Positions 13,501 through 25,500 of a DNA stretch of 64,000 nt are shown piece by piece. Where the stretch lies: positions 4,712,001 to 4,776,000 of the forward strand of contig JAZARR010000154.1 in NCBI GenBank assembly GCA_037389465.1, written 5' to 3'. The DNA comes from Baylisascaris procyonis. Lineage: Eukaryota > Nematoda > Chromadorea > Rhabditida > Ascarididae. The position numbers were made by a program, and so were the translations under genes. A model generated the notes under the pieces. The model was given only the letters and a program-made list of their open reading frames with translations, did no database searches and had not been told where the DNA came from. How positions within the stretch are numbered: position 1 is the stretch's first letter; the number at the start of each line of letters is the position of its first letter.

Positions 13501-16500
13501 GTTGTTTGACGAGTGTTTTATGGCATAACAACACTCGTTATGTTTGACGAGTGTTTTATGGCATAACAACACTCGTTATGTTTGACGAGTGTTTTATGGC
13601 ATAACAACATTCGTTATGTTTGACGAGTGTTTTATGGCATAACAACATTCGTTATGTTTGACGAGTGTTTTATGGCATAACAACATTCGTTATGTTTGAC
13701 GAGTGTTTTATGGCATAACAACACTCGTTATGTTTGACGAGTGTTTTATGGCATAACAACACTCGTTATGTTTGACGAGTGTTTTATGGCATAACAACAC
13801 TCGTTATGTTTGACGAGTGTTTTATGGCATAACAACATTCGTTATGTTTGACGAGTGTTTTATGGCATAACAACATTCGTTATGTTTGACGAGTGTTTTA
13901 TGGCATAACAACATTCGTTATGTTTGACGAGTGTTTTATGGCATAACAACACTCGTTATGTTTGACGAGTGTTTTATGGCATAACAACACTCGTTATGTT
14001 TGACGAGTGTTTTATGGCATTACAACATTCGTTATGTTTGACGAGTGTTTTATGGCATAACAACATTCGTTATGTTTGACGAGTGTTTTATGGCATAACA
14101 ACATTCGTTATGTTTGACGAGTGTTTTATGGCATAACAACACTCGTTATGTTTGACGAGTGTTTTATGGCATAACAACACTCGTTATGTTTGACGAGTGT
14201 TTTATGGCATTACAACATTCGTTATGTTTGACGAGTGTTTTATGGCATAACAACATTCGTTATGTTTGACGAGTGTTTTATGGCATAACAACACTCGTTA
14301 TGTTTGACGAGTGTTTTATGGCATAACAACATTCGTTATGTTTGACGAGTGTTTTATGGCATAACAACATTCGTTATGTTTGACGAGTGTTTTATGGCGG
14401 AAGAACTCACGTTGATGCTTGAGAATGTCTCCATTGAGGCGATATCATCGAAGTTTTTTGCTCATTTTAAATGCTAAAGGGCTACATGACGGTAGGGGGC
14501 TCAACTGCAATCTTCTTATGATCGTGACCTGTGGTTTGGAGGGGACCTAACTAAAATTCGTTATATTTGCGATCCTTAAAACCTATTTTCATGGCTATTA
14601 ATGAACCAACATAAACTCATTTAATGATGCTTGCGCGAGCTCGAAATTATTTACCTTCACTGTATTTTGCACTCTTTATGTTTGAAAAAGAGTTTGTATT
14701 CCATAAGCCACAATCCTGGTTGTTTGACGAATGTTTTATGACAATGAAACATTTCATCTCTGTTTACGCTGACGATAATTTATCGGCTTTAAACATTCGT
14801 TATGTTTCGGCTAGTGTAATTAGGAATCTGAGCAATGAAGATTATGTTGACTGAAGTGAAAGATGGCAAATGGATTTTCGATTATTGTTGAAAGGAGTGT
14901 ATTTGATCGCATATGAACATCCTCAGTTGTGGTTGATGAAAGTATGTTTTATGGCAGACAACAGTCGTTTTGTTTGACGAGTACTTTTGCCTTCGGCAAC
15001 GATGCTCAGTCAAGTTGACGACATGCTGTTATTTGGCTCTAACAACGGTCGTCGGTTATGTGTTGACGAGTGTTTTGAATCGCATCGCAACATGCTCTCA
15101 ATGTTTATGAGTAAGTTATTTGCTTAACAACACTCAGTGTTTTTTTGGACGAGGGTTTGGGGGAGAGGAAGGAAAACTCGGAAGGTTTGATGAGGTGTTG
15201 GATGAGTATAACAACAATATGGACGTTACGGAGAGATGAGTCTGTTCTGATATGGAGTATCAACGAGTTGTTTTTTTCAGTGAATTTTTTATGGCATAAT
15301 AACATTGATATGTTGTGAATGAAGTGCTTGTTAAAAAATTTAACACTATGGGGACTTGAAGTGCTTTCGCTAGCGTCTCGATGAAAATGCGAAATGCGTT
15401 TCTTTGTTCGTTTTGCTTTCCAATAATTCGAGCTGTAGTTGCATCTTCTATATGTCTTTTCTCATTTGACAAGCTTTTTCGAAAGCCTGACTGCTTTTCA
15501 CCTTTGGTTGGTGTTTGACGAGTGATTTTAGGGGACGATGGCAACATGCGTCGCTTTGAAGCAAGCCGTCTAGCTACCTCTTGCAAGACGTTTGGTTCAA
15601 GAGCATCCATAGTACCACACCAGCCATTCGTTATGTTTGTCATTGAGGGGAACTTGATATCGAGTGGGTGGACTTTTTTCCATAGAAATGAACAAATGTT
15701 TCCCTATGCTTGGAATGAAAAGCGCTTATTATGGCTAAAAAGTGTATTCATTTGCTGATTTGGCATAACAACATTCGTTATGTTTGACGAGTGTTTTATG
15801 CATAACAACATTCGTTATGTTGTGACGAGTGTTTTATGGCAAACAACATTCGTTATGTTTGGGGAAAGTTTTATGGCATAACAACATTCGTATGTTTGAC
15901 GAGTGTTTTATGAAATAACAACATTCGTTATGTTTGACGATGTTTTATGGCAAACAAATATCGTTATGTTTGACGAGTGTTTTATGGCATAACAACATCA
16001 TCATGAATATTGTTTTCGAGATAGCCTTATGGTGTAACAATTTGGACCATTATCGGTGCGCATGGCACTTGAAGACGTCGCTTATGCACTTTACAACGAA
16101 TACGGCACTGGTAATTTCCAGCAAGTAGGTTTATGGCATTTCAAATCAGTTTTTATCCCTTTCACTTTGGTTTTTTATTATACTTTTGCACGAAATATTA
16201 GCAAGCTGAGTGTTTTATGGCATAACAACATCTCGATTATGTTAGACGAGTGTTTTATGGCATAACAGCTGATTCATTGATGGAATTTGACGACGTTGCA
16301 TTTTGCATATTCGAGTAACAACAATCGTTGCGTTTGAGAGTGATATTGTTGAATTGGGGTCAATTCGTTATGTTTGACGAGTGTTTTATGGCATAACAAC
16401 ATTCGTTATGTTTGACGTGTGTTATTGAGGAGCAAATAAATACGGCGTAATCGTTATGTTACGAGTGTTTTATGGCAGACACAACACTTAGGCGTTATGT

Positions 16501-19500
16501 TTGACGAGTGTTTTATGGCATTCATCACTATAACTGCTTATAAGGGGTGAGGTCACCGTTGAGATGCGTTGTCAAAGTTTATGTTTGACGAGTCGTTTTA
16601 TGGCATAACAACATTCGTTATGTTTGAGCGAGTTGTTTGTATAAGGGAATAACAACAGTCGTTAAAGGAGTTTGACGGTGTTTTTGGATTATAACATTAG
16701 CTAATGTTTGACGAGATGACAATTATGTGAATGATTGTCACAAATTGTAGTGAACTTGCAAATCGAGCCGTTGAGATAAACAAGAAACTCCTCTCGAAGG
16801 ATCACATGCTCATCGCTTCTAGTCAACGCATGAAAGGTTTAATTTTTTAATGTTATTTATATGCTCACTTTTCTATTTTATGTTTGACGGGTGTTGAATG
16901 GCAGGAAAAATAATAAACCTGGTCGTGATCGGGTAAAAATTGACGAGTGTTTTAGGGCATAACACAGCCATGAAAATATTTTGGATCGTGGAGTTGGGGA
17001 AAGGCAGGAAAAATAAAGAGTAAACCTGGTCGCGATCGGGTAAAAATGGCGTAGAGCAGAAGATGGGTTATGGGGGAAGAGTATGTGTGCAACACAGCCA
17101 TGAAAATATTTTGGATCGAGAAGTTGGGGAAAGGCAGGAAAAATAAAGAGTAAACCTGGTCGTGATCGGGTTAAAATGTCCTAGAGCGGGTGATGGGGGA
17201 AGGAGACAGTGTGCAACACAGCCATGAAAATATTTTGGATCGTGGAGTTGGGGAAAGGCAGGAAAAATAAAGAGTAAACCTTCGTCGGGTAAAAATGTCG
17301 TAGAGCGAAGATGGGGGAGGGGGAAGAGATATGCTGCAACACAGCCATGAAAATATTTTGGATCGTGAAGTTGGGGAAAGACAGGAAAAATAAAGAGTAA
17401 ACCTTTCGTGATCGGTTAAAAATGTCGTAGAGCGGGAGATGGGGAAGGGGGAGGAGATATGTCTGCAACACAGCCATGAAAATATTTTGGATCGTGAAGT
17501 TGGGGAAAGGCAGGAAAAATAAAGAGTAAACCTGGTCGTAATCGGGTAAAAATGTCGTAGAGCTGGAGATAGGGGATATGTGTGCAACACAGCCATGAAA
17601 ATATTTTGGATCGTGGAGTTGGGGAAAAGGAAAAATAAAGAGTAAACTTGGTCGTGATCGGGTAAAAATGTCGTAGAGCCAGAAGGGGAGGGGGAGGAGA
17701 TATGTGTGCAACACAGCCATGAAAATATTTTGGATCGTGGAGTTGGGGAAAGGCAGGAAAAATAAAGAGTAAACCTGGTCGTGATCGGGTAAAAATGGTA
17801 GAGCGGGAATGGGGGTTGGCTGTGCAACACAGCCATGAAAATATTTTGGATCGTTTGGGGAAAGACAGGAAAAATAAAGAGTAAACTTGGTCGTGATCGG
17901 GTAAAAATGCCGCAGAGGTGGAGATTTATCGATATGTGTGCAACACAGCCATGAAAATATTTTGGATCGTGGAGTTGGGGAAAGGCAGGAAAAATAAAGA
18001 GTAAACCTGGTCGTGATCGGGTAAAAATGGTAGAGCGGGAGATGGGGGAGGGGGAGGAGAGTGTGCAACACAGCCATGAAAATATTTTGGATCGTGGAGT
18101 TGGGGAAAGGCAGGAAAAATAAAGAGTAAACCTGGTCGTGATCGGGTAAAAATGTCGTAGAGCAGAAGATGGGGGAGGGGGAAGAGATATGTGTGCAACA
18201 CAGCCATGAAAATATTTTGGATCGTGAAGTTGGGGAAAGGCAGGAAAAATAAAGAGTAAACCTGGTCGTGATCGGTTAAAAATGTCGTAGAGCGGGAGAT
18301 GGGGAAGGGGAGGAGATATGTCTGCAACACAGCCATGAAAATATTTTGGATCGTGAAGTTGGGGAAAGGCAGGAAAAATAAAGAGTAAACCTGGTCGTAA
18401 TCGGGTAAAAATGTCGTAGAGCGGGAGATGGGGGAGGGGGAGGAGACAGTGTGCAACACAGCCATGAAAATATTTTGGATCGTGGAGTTGGGGAAAGACA
18501 GGAAAAATAAATAGTAAACCTGGTCGTGATCGGGTAAAAATGGTAGAGCGGGAGATGGGGGGAAGGGGGAGGAGGCAGTATGGAACACAGCCATGAAAAT
18601 ATTTTGGATCGTGGAGTTGGGGAAAGGCAGGAAAAATAAAGAGTAAACTTGGTCGTGATCGGGTAAAGATGTCGTAGAGCGGGAGATAGGGGAGGGGGGA
18701 GGAGATATGTGTGCAACACAGCCATGAAAATATTTTGGATCGTGGAGTTGGGGAAGGAAGGAAAAAAAGAGTAAACCTGGTCGTGATCGGGTAAAAATGG
18801 TAGAGCGGGAGATGGGGGAGGGGGAGGAACAGTATGCAACACAGCCATGAAAATATTTTGGATCGTGGAGTTGGGGAAAGGCAGGAAAAATAAAGAGTAA
18901 ACTTGGTCGTGATCGGGTAAAAATGTCGTAGAGCTGGAGATAGGGGAGGGGGGAGGAGATATGTGTGCAACACAGCCATGAAAATATTTTGGATCGTGGA
19001 GTTGGGGAAAGGCAGGAAAAATAAAGAGTAAACCTGGTCGTGATCGGGTAAAAATGGTAGAGCGGGAGGTGGGGGAGGGGGAGGAGACAGTGTGCAACAC
19101 AGCCATGAAAATATTTTGGATCGTGGAGTTGGGGAAAGACAGGAAAAATAAAGAGTAAACTTGGTCGTGATCGGGTAAAAATGTCGTAGAGGTGGAGATA
19201 GGGAGTGGGTGGAGATATGTGTGCAACACAGCCATGAAAATATTTTGGATCGTGGAGTTGGGGAAAGGCAGGAAAAATAAAGAGTAAACCTGGTCGTGAT
19301 CGGGTAAAAATGGTAGAGCGGGAGATGGGGGGGGGGGAGGAGGCAGTATGCAACACAGCCATGAAAATATTTTGGATCGTGGAGTTGGGGAAAGGCAGGA
19401 AAAATAAAGAGTAAACCTGGTCGTGATCGGGTAAAAATGTCCTAGAGCAGAAGATGGGAAAGAGATATGTGTGCAACACAGCCATGAAAATATTTTGGAT

Positions 19501-22500
19501 CGTGGAGTTGGGGAAAGGCAGGAAAAATAAAGAGCAAACCTGGTCGTGATCGGGTAAAAATGTCGTAGAGCGGGAGATAGGGGAGGGAGGAGACAGTATG
19601 CAACACAGCCATGAAAATATTTTGGATCGTGAAGTTGGTGAAAGGCAGGAAAAATAAAGAGTAAACCTGGTCGTGATCGGGTAAAAATGTCGTAGAGCAG
19701 AAGATGGGGGAGGGAAGAGATATGTGTGCAACACAGCCATGAAAATGTTTTGGATCGTGGAGTTGGGGAAAGGCAGGAAAAATAAAGAGCAAACCTGGTC
19801 GTGATCGGGTAAAAATGTCGTAGAGCAGAAGATGGGGGGAGGGAAGAGATATGTGTGCAACACAGCCATGAAAATATTTTGGATCGTGAAGTTGGGGAAA
19901 GGCAGGAAAAATAAAGAGTAAACCTGGTCGTGATCGGGTAAAAATGTCGTAGAGCGGGAGATGGGGAAAGGAGATATGTGTGCAACACAGCCATGAAAAT
20001 ATTTTGGATCGTGGAGTTGGGGAAAGGCAGGAAAAATAAAGAGTAAACCTGGTCGTAATCGGGTAAAAATGTCGTAGAGCGGGAGATGGGGAGGGGGAGG
20101 AGACAGTGTGCAACACAGCCATGAAAATATTTTGGATCGTGGAGTTGGGGAAAGAGAGGAAAAATAAATAGTAAACCTGGTCGTGATCGGGTAAAAATGT
20201 CGTAGAGCGGGAGATGGGGGAGGGGGAGGAGACAGTATGCAACACAGCCATGAAAATATTTTGGATCGTGGAGTTGGGGAAGGGCAGGAAAAATAAAGAG
20301 TAAACTTGGTCGTGATCGGGTAAAAATGTCGTAGAGCGGGAGATAGGGGAGGGAGGAGACAGTGTGCAACACAGCCATGAAAATATTTTGGATCGTGGAG
20401 TTGGGGAAAGAAAGGAAAAATAAATAGTAAACCTGGTCGTGATGGGGTAAAAATGGTAGAGCGGGAGATGGGGGGAAGGGGGAGGAGGCAGTATGCAACA
20501 CAGCCATGAAAATATTTTGGATCGTGGAGTTGGGGAAAGGCAGGAAAAATAAAGAGTAAACTTGGTCGTGATCGGGTAAAGATGTCGTAGAGCGGGAGAT
20601 AGGGGAGGGGGGAGGAGATATGTGTGCAACACAGCCATCAAAATATTTTGGATCGTGGAGTTGGGGAAGGAAGGAAAAAAAGAGTAAACCTGGTCGTGAT
20701 CGGGTAAAAATGGTAGAGCGGGAGATGGGGGCGGGGGAGGAGGCAGTATGCAACACAGCCATGAAAATATTTTGGATCGTGGAGTTGGGGAAAGGCAGGA
20801 AAAATAAAGAGTAAACCTGGTCGTGATCGGGTAAAAATGTCGTAGAGCAGAAGATGGGGGGAGGGGGAAGAGATATGTGTGCAACACAGCCATGAAAATA
20901 CTTTGGATCGTGAAGTTGGGGAAAGGCAGGAAAAATAAAGAGTAAACCTGGTCGTGATCGGGTAAAAATGTCGTAGAGCAGAAGATGGGGGGGGGAAGAG
21001 ATATGTGTGCAACACAGCCATGAAAATATTTTGGATCGTGAAGTTGGGGAAAGGCAGGAAAAATAAAGAGTAAACCTGGTCGTGATCGGGTAAAAATGTC
21101 GTAGAGCGGGAGATGGGGAAGGGGAGGAGATATGTGTGCAACACAGCCATGAAAATATTTTGGATCGTGGAGTTGGGGAAAGGCAGGAAAAATAAAGAGT
21201 AAACCTGGTCGTAATCGGGTAAAAATGTCGTAGAGCGGGAGATTGGGGGAGGGGGGAGGAGACAGTATGCAACACAGCCATGAAAATATTTTGGATCGTG
21301 GAGTTGGGGAAGGGCAGGAAAAATAAAGAGTAAACTTGGTCGTGATCGGGTAAAAATGTCGTAGAGCGGGAGATGGGGAAGGGGGGAAGAGATATGTGTG
21401 CAACACAGCCATGAAAATATTTTGGATCGTGGAGTTGGGGAAAGGCAGGAAAAATAAAGAGCAAACCTGGTCCTGATCGGATAAAAATGTCGTAGAGCAG
21501 AAGATGGGGGGAGGGGGAAGAGATATGTGTGCAACACAGCCATGAAAATATTTTGGATCGTGGAGTTGGGGAAAGAAAGGAAAAATAAATAGTAAACCTG
21601 GTCGTAATCGGGTAAAAATGTCGTAGAGCGGGAGATGGGGGGGGGAGGAGGCAGTATGGAACACAGCCATGAAAATATTTTGGATCGTGGAGTTGGGGAA
21701 AGGGAGGAAAAATAAAGAGTAAACTTGGTCGTGGTCGGGTAAAGATGTCGTAGAGCGGGAGATAGGGGAGGGGGGAGGAGATATGTGTGCAACACAGCCA
21801 TGAAAATATTTTGGATCGTGGAGTTGGGGAAGGAAGGAAAAAAAAGAGTAAACCTGGTCGTGATCGGGTAAAAATGGTAGAGCGGGAGATGGGGGAGGGG
21901 GAGGAGGCAGTATGGAACACAGCCATGAAAATATTTTGGATCGTGGAGTTGGGGAAAGGGAGGAAAAATAAAGAGTAAACCTTGTCGTGATCGGGTAAAA
22001 ATGTCGTAGAGCGGGAGATGGGGAAGGGGAGGAGATATGTGTGCAACACAGCCATGAAAATATTTTGGATCGTGAAGTTGGGGAAAGGCAGGAAAAATAA
22101 AGAGTAAACCTGGTCGTGATCGGGTAAAAATGTCGTAGAGCGGGAGATGGGGGGAGGGGGGAGGAGCCAGTGTGCAACACAGCCATGAAAATATTTTGGA
22201 TCGTGGAGTTGGGGAAAGGCAGGAAAAATAAATAGTAAACTTGGTCGTGATCGGGTAAAAATGCCGCAGAGGTGGAGATAGGGGAGGGGGAGGAGATATG
22301 TGTGCAACACAGCCATGAAAATATTTTGGATCGTGGAGTTGGGGAAAGGCAGGAAAAATAAAGAGTAAACCTGGTCGTGATCGGGTAAAAATGTCGTAGA
22401 GCGGGAGATGGGGGAGGGGGAGGAGATAGTGTGCAACACAGCCATGAAAATATTTTGGATCGTGGAGTTGGGGAAAGGCAGGAAAAATAAAGAGTAAACC

Positions 22501-25500
22501 TGGTCGTGATCGGATAAAAATGTCGTAGAGCAGAAGATGGGGGAGGGGGAGGAGATATGTGTGCAACACAGCCATGAAAATATTTTGGATCGTGAAGTTG
22601 GGGAAAGGCAGGAAAAATAAAGAGTAAACCTTGTCGTGATCGGGTAAAAATGTCGTAGAGCGGGAGATGGGGAAGGGGGAGGAGATATGTCTGCAACACA
22701 GCCATGAAAATATTTTGGATCGTGGAGTTGGGGAAAGGCAGGAAAAATAAAGAGTAAACCTTGTCGTGATCGGGTAAAAATGTCGTAGAGCGGGAGATGG
22801 GGAAGGGGAGGAGATATGTCTGCAACACAGCCATGAAAATATTTTGGATCGTGAAGTTGGGGAAAGGCAGGAAAAATAAAGAGTAAACCTGGTCGTAATC
22901 GGGTAAAAATGTCGTAGAGCGGGAGATGGGGAGGGGGAGGAGACAGTGTGCAACACAGCCATGAAAATATTTTGGATCGTGGAGTTGGGGAAAGAAAGGA
23001 AAAATAAATAGTAAACCTGGTCGTGATCGGGTAAAAATGTCGTAGAGCGGGAGATGGGGAAGGGGGAGGAGATATGTCTGCAACACAGCCATGAAAATAT
23101 TTTGGATCGTGAAGTTGGGGAAAGGCAGGAAAAATAAAGAGTAAACCTTGTCGTGATCGGGTAAAAATGTCGTAGAGCGGGAGATGGGGAAGGGGGAGGA
23201 GATATGTCTGCAACACAGCCATGAAAATATTTTGGATCGTGAAGTTGGGGAAAGGCAGGAAAAATAAAGAGTAAACCTGGTCGTAATCGGGTAAAAATGT
23301 CGTAGAGCGGGAGATGGGGGGAGGGAGGAGACAGTGTGCAACACAGCCATGAAAATATTTTGGATCGTGGAGTTGGGGAAAGAAAGGAAAAATAAATAGT
23401 AAACCTGGTCGTGATCGGGTAAAAATGGTAGAGCGGGAGATGGGGAGGGGGGAGGAGGCAGTATGGAACACAGCCATGAAAATATTTTGGATCGTGGAGT
23501 TGGGGAAAGGGAGGAAAAATAAAGAGTAAACTTGGTCGTGGTCGGGTAAAGATGTCGTAGAGCGGGAGATAGGGGAGGGGGAGGAGATATGTGTGCAACA
23601 CAGCCATGAAAATATTTTGGATCGTGGAGTTGGGGAAGGAAGGAAAAAAAGAGTAAACCTGGTCGTGATCGGGTAAAAATGGTAGAGCGGGAGATGGGGG
23701 AGGGGGAGGAGGCAGTATGGAACACAGCCATGAAAATATTTTGGATCGTGGAGTTGGGGAAAGGGAGGAAAAATAAAGAGTAAACTTGGTCGTGATCGGG
23801 TAAAAATGTCGTAGAGCTGGAGATAGGGGAGGGGGGAGGAGATATGTGTGCAACACAGCCATGAAAATATTTTGGATCGTGGAGTTGGGGAAAGGCAGGA
23901 AAAATAAAGAGTAAACCTGGTCGTGATCGGGTAAAAATGGTAGAGCGGGAGGTGGGGGAGGGGGAGGAGACAGTGTGCAACACAGCCATGAAAATATTTT
24001 GGATCGTGGAGTTGGGGAAAGACAGGAAAAATAAAGAGTAAACTTGGTCGTGATCGGGTAAAAATGCCGTAGAGGTGGAGATAGGGGAGGGGGGAGGAGA
24101 TATGTGTGCAACACAGCCATGAAAATATTTTGGATCGTGGAGTTGGGGAAAGGCAGGAAAAATAAAGAGTAAACCTGGTCGTGATCGGGTAAAAATGGCG
24201 TAGAGCAGAAGATGGGGGAGGGGGGAAGAGATATGTGTGCAACACAGCCATGAAAATATTTTGGATCGTGGAGTTGGGGAAAGGCAGGAAAAATAAAGAG
24301 CAAACCTGGTCGTGATCGGGTAAAAATGTCGTAGAGCAGAAGATGGGGGAGGGGGAAGAGATATGTGTGCAACACAGCCATGAAAATATTTTGGATCGTG
24401 GAGTTGGGGAAAGGCAGGAAAAATAAAGAGTAAACCTGGTCGTAATCGGGTAAAAATGTCGTAGAGCGGGAGATGGGGGGAGGGGGGAGGAGACAGTGTG
24501 CAACACAGCCATGAAAATATTTTGGATCGTGGAGTTGGGGAAAGGCAGGAAAAATAAAGAGTAAACTTGGTCGTGATCGGGTAAAAATGTCGTAGAGCGG
24601 GAGATAGGGGAGGGGGAGGAGATATGTGTGCAACACAGCCATGAAAATATTTTGGATCGTGAAGTTGGGGAAGGAAGGAAAAAAAAGAGTAAACCTGGTC
24701 GTGATCGGGTAAAAATGTCGTAGAGCAGAAGATGGGGGAGGGGGAAGACATATGTGTGCAACACAGCCATGAAAATATTTTGGATCGTGGAGTTGGGGAA
24801 AGGCAGGAAAAATAAAGAGTAAACCTGGTCGTGATCGGGTAAAAATGTCGTAGAGCGGGAGATGGGGAAGGGGGAGGAGATATGTGTGCAACACAGCCAT
24901 GAAAATATTTTGGATCGTGAAGTTGGGGAAAGGCAGGAAAAATAAAGAGTAAACCTGGTCGTAATCGGGTAAAAATGTCGTAGAGCGGGAGATGGGGGGA
25001 GGGGGAGGAGACAGTATGCAACACAGCCATGAAAATATTTTGGATCGTGGAGTTGGGGAAAGGCAGGAAAAATAAAGAGTAAACTTGGTCGTGATCGGGT
25101 AAAAATGTCGTAGAGCGGGAGATAGGGGAGGGGGGAGGAGATATGTGTGCAACACAGCCATGAAAATATTTTGGATCGTGAAGTTGGGGAAAGGCAGGAA
25201 AAATAAAGAGTAAACCTGGTCGTGATCGGGTAAAAATGTCGTAGAGCGGGAGATGGGGGAGGGGGAGGAGACAGTATGCAACACAGCCATGAAAATATTT
25301 TGGATCGTGAAGTTGGGGAAAGGCAGGAAAAATAAAGAGTAAACCTGGTCGTAATCGGGTAAAAATGCCGTAGAGCGGGAGATAGGGGAGGGGGGAGGAG
25401 ACAGTATGCAACACAGCCATGAAAATATTTTGGATCGTGAAGTTGGGGAAAGGCAGGAAAAATAAAGAGTAAACCTGGTCGTGATCGGGTAAAAATGCCG

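Larger units (their letters stand above)
14398..16961 (+). other. Scrambled zone: APPBP2 exons mixed with degraded 38-bp repeat words
   Basis: Unique sequence, recognisable APPBP2-like coding segments and pieces of the 38-bp unit alternate every 20-150 bp. Repeat words occur near 14720, 14795, 14945, 15050, 15275, 15512, 15620, 15760-16000 (about six units), 16120, 16205-16270, 16365-16420, 16450-16525, 16580-16640, 16690, 16875 and 16940. Several sit inside what should be exons, and in-frame stops follow. The first 75 bp (EELTLMLENVSIEAI) may be a remnant of a further exon. The pattern fits either real invasion and decay or a consensus error where long reads from the arrays and the exons were merged. 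Confidence 0.75.

Noticed and set aside
8857..14397. CRISPR array
   Set aside because: The 38-bp units are contiguous with no unique spacers, no cas genes are present, and the surroundings are an animal gene.
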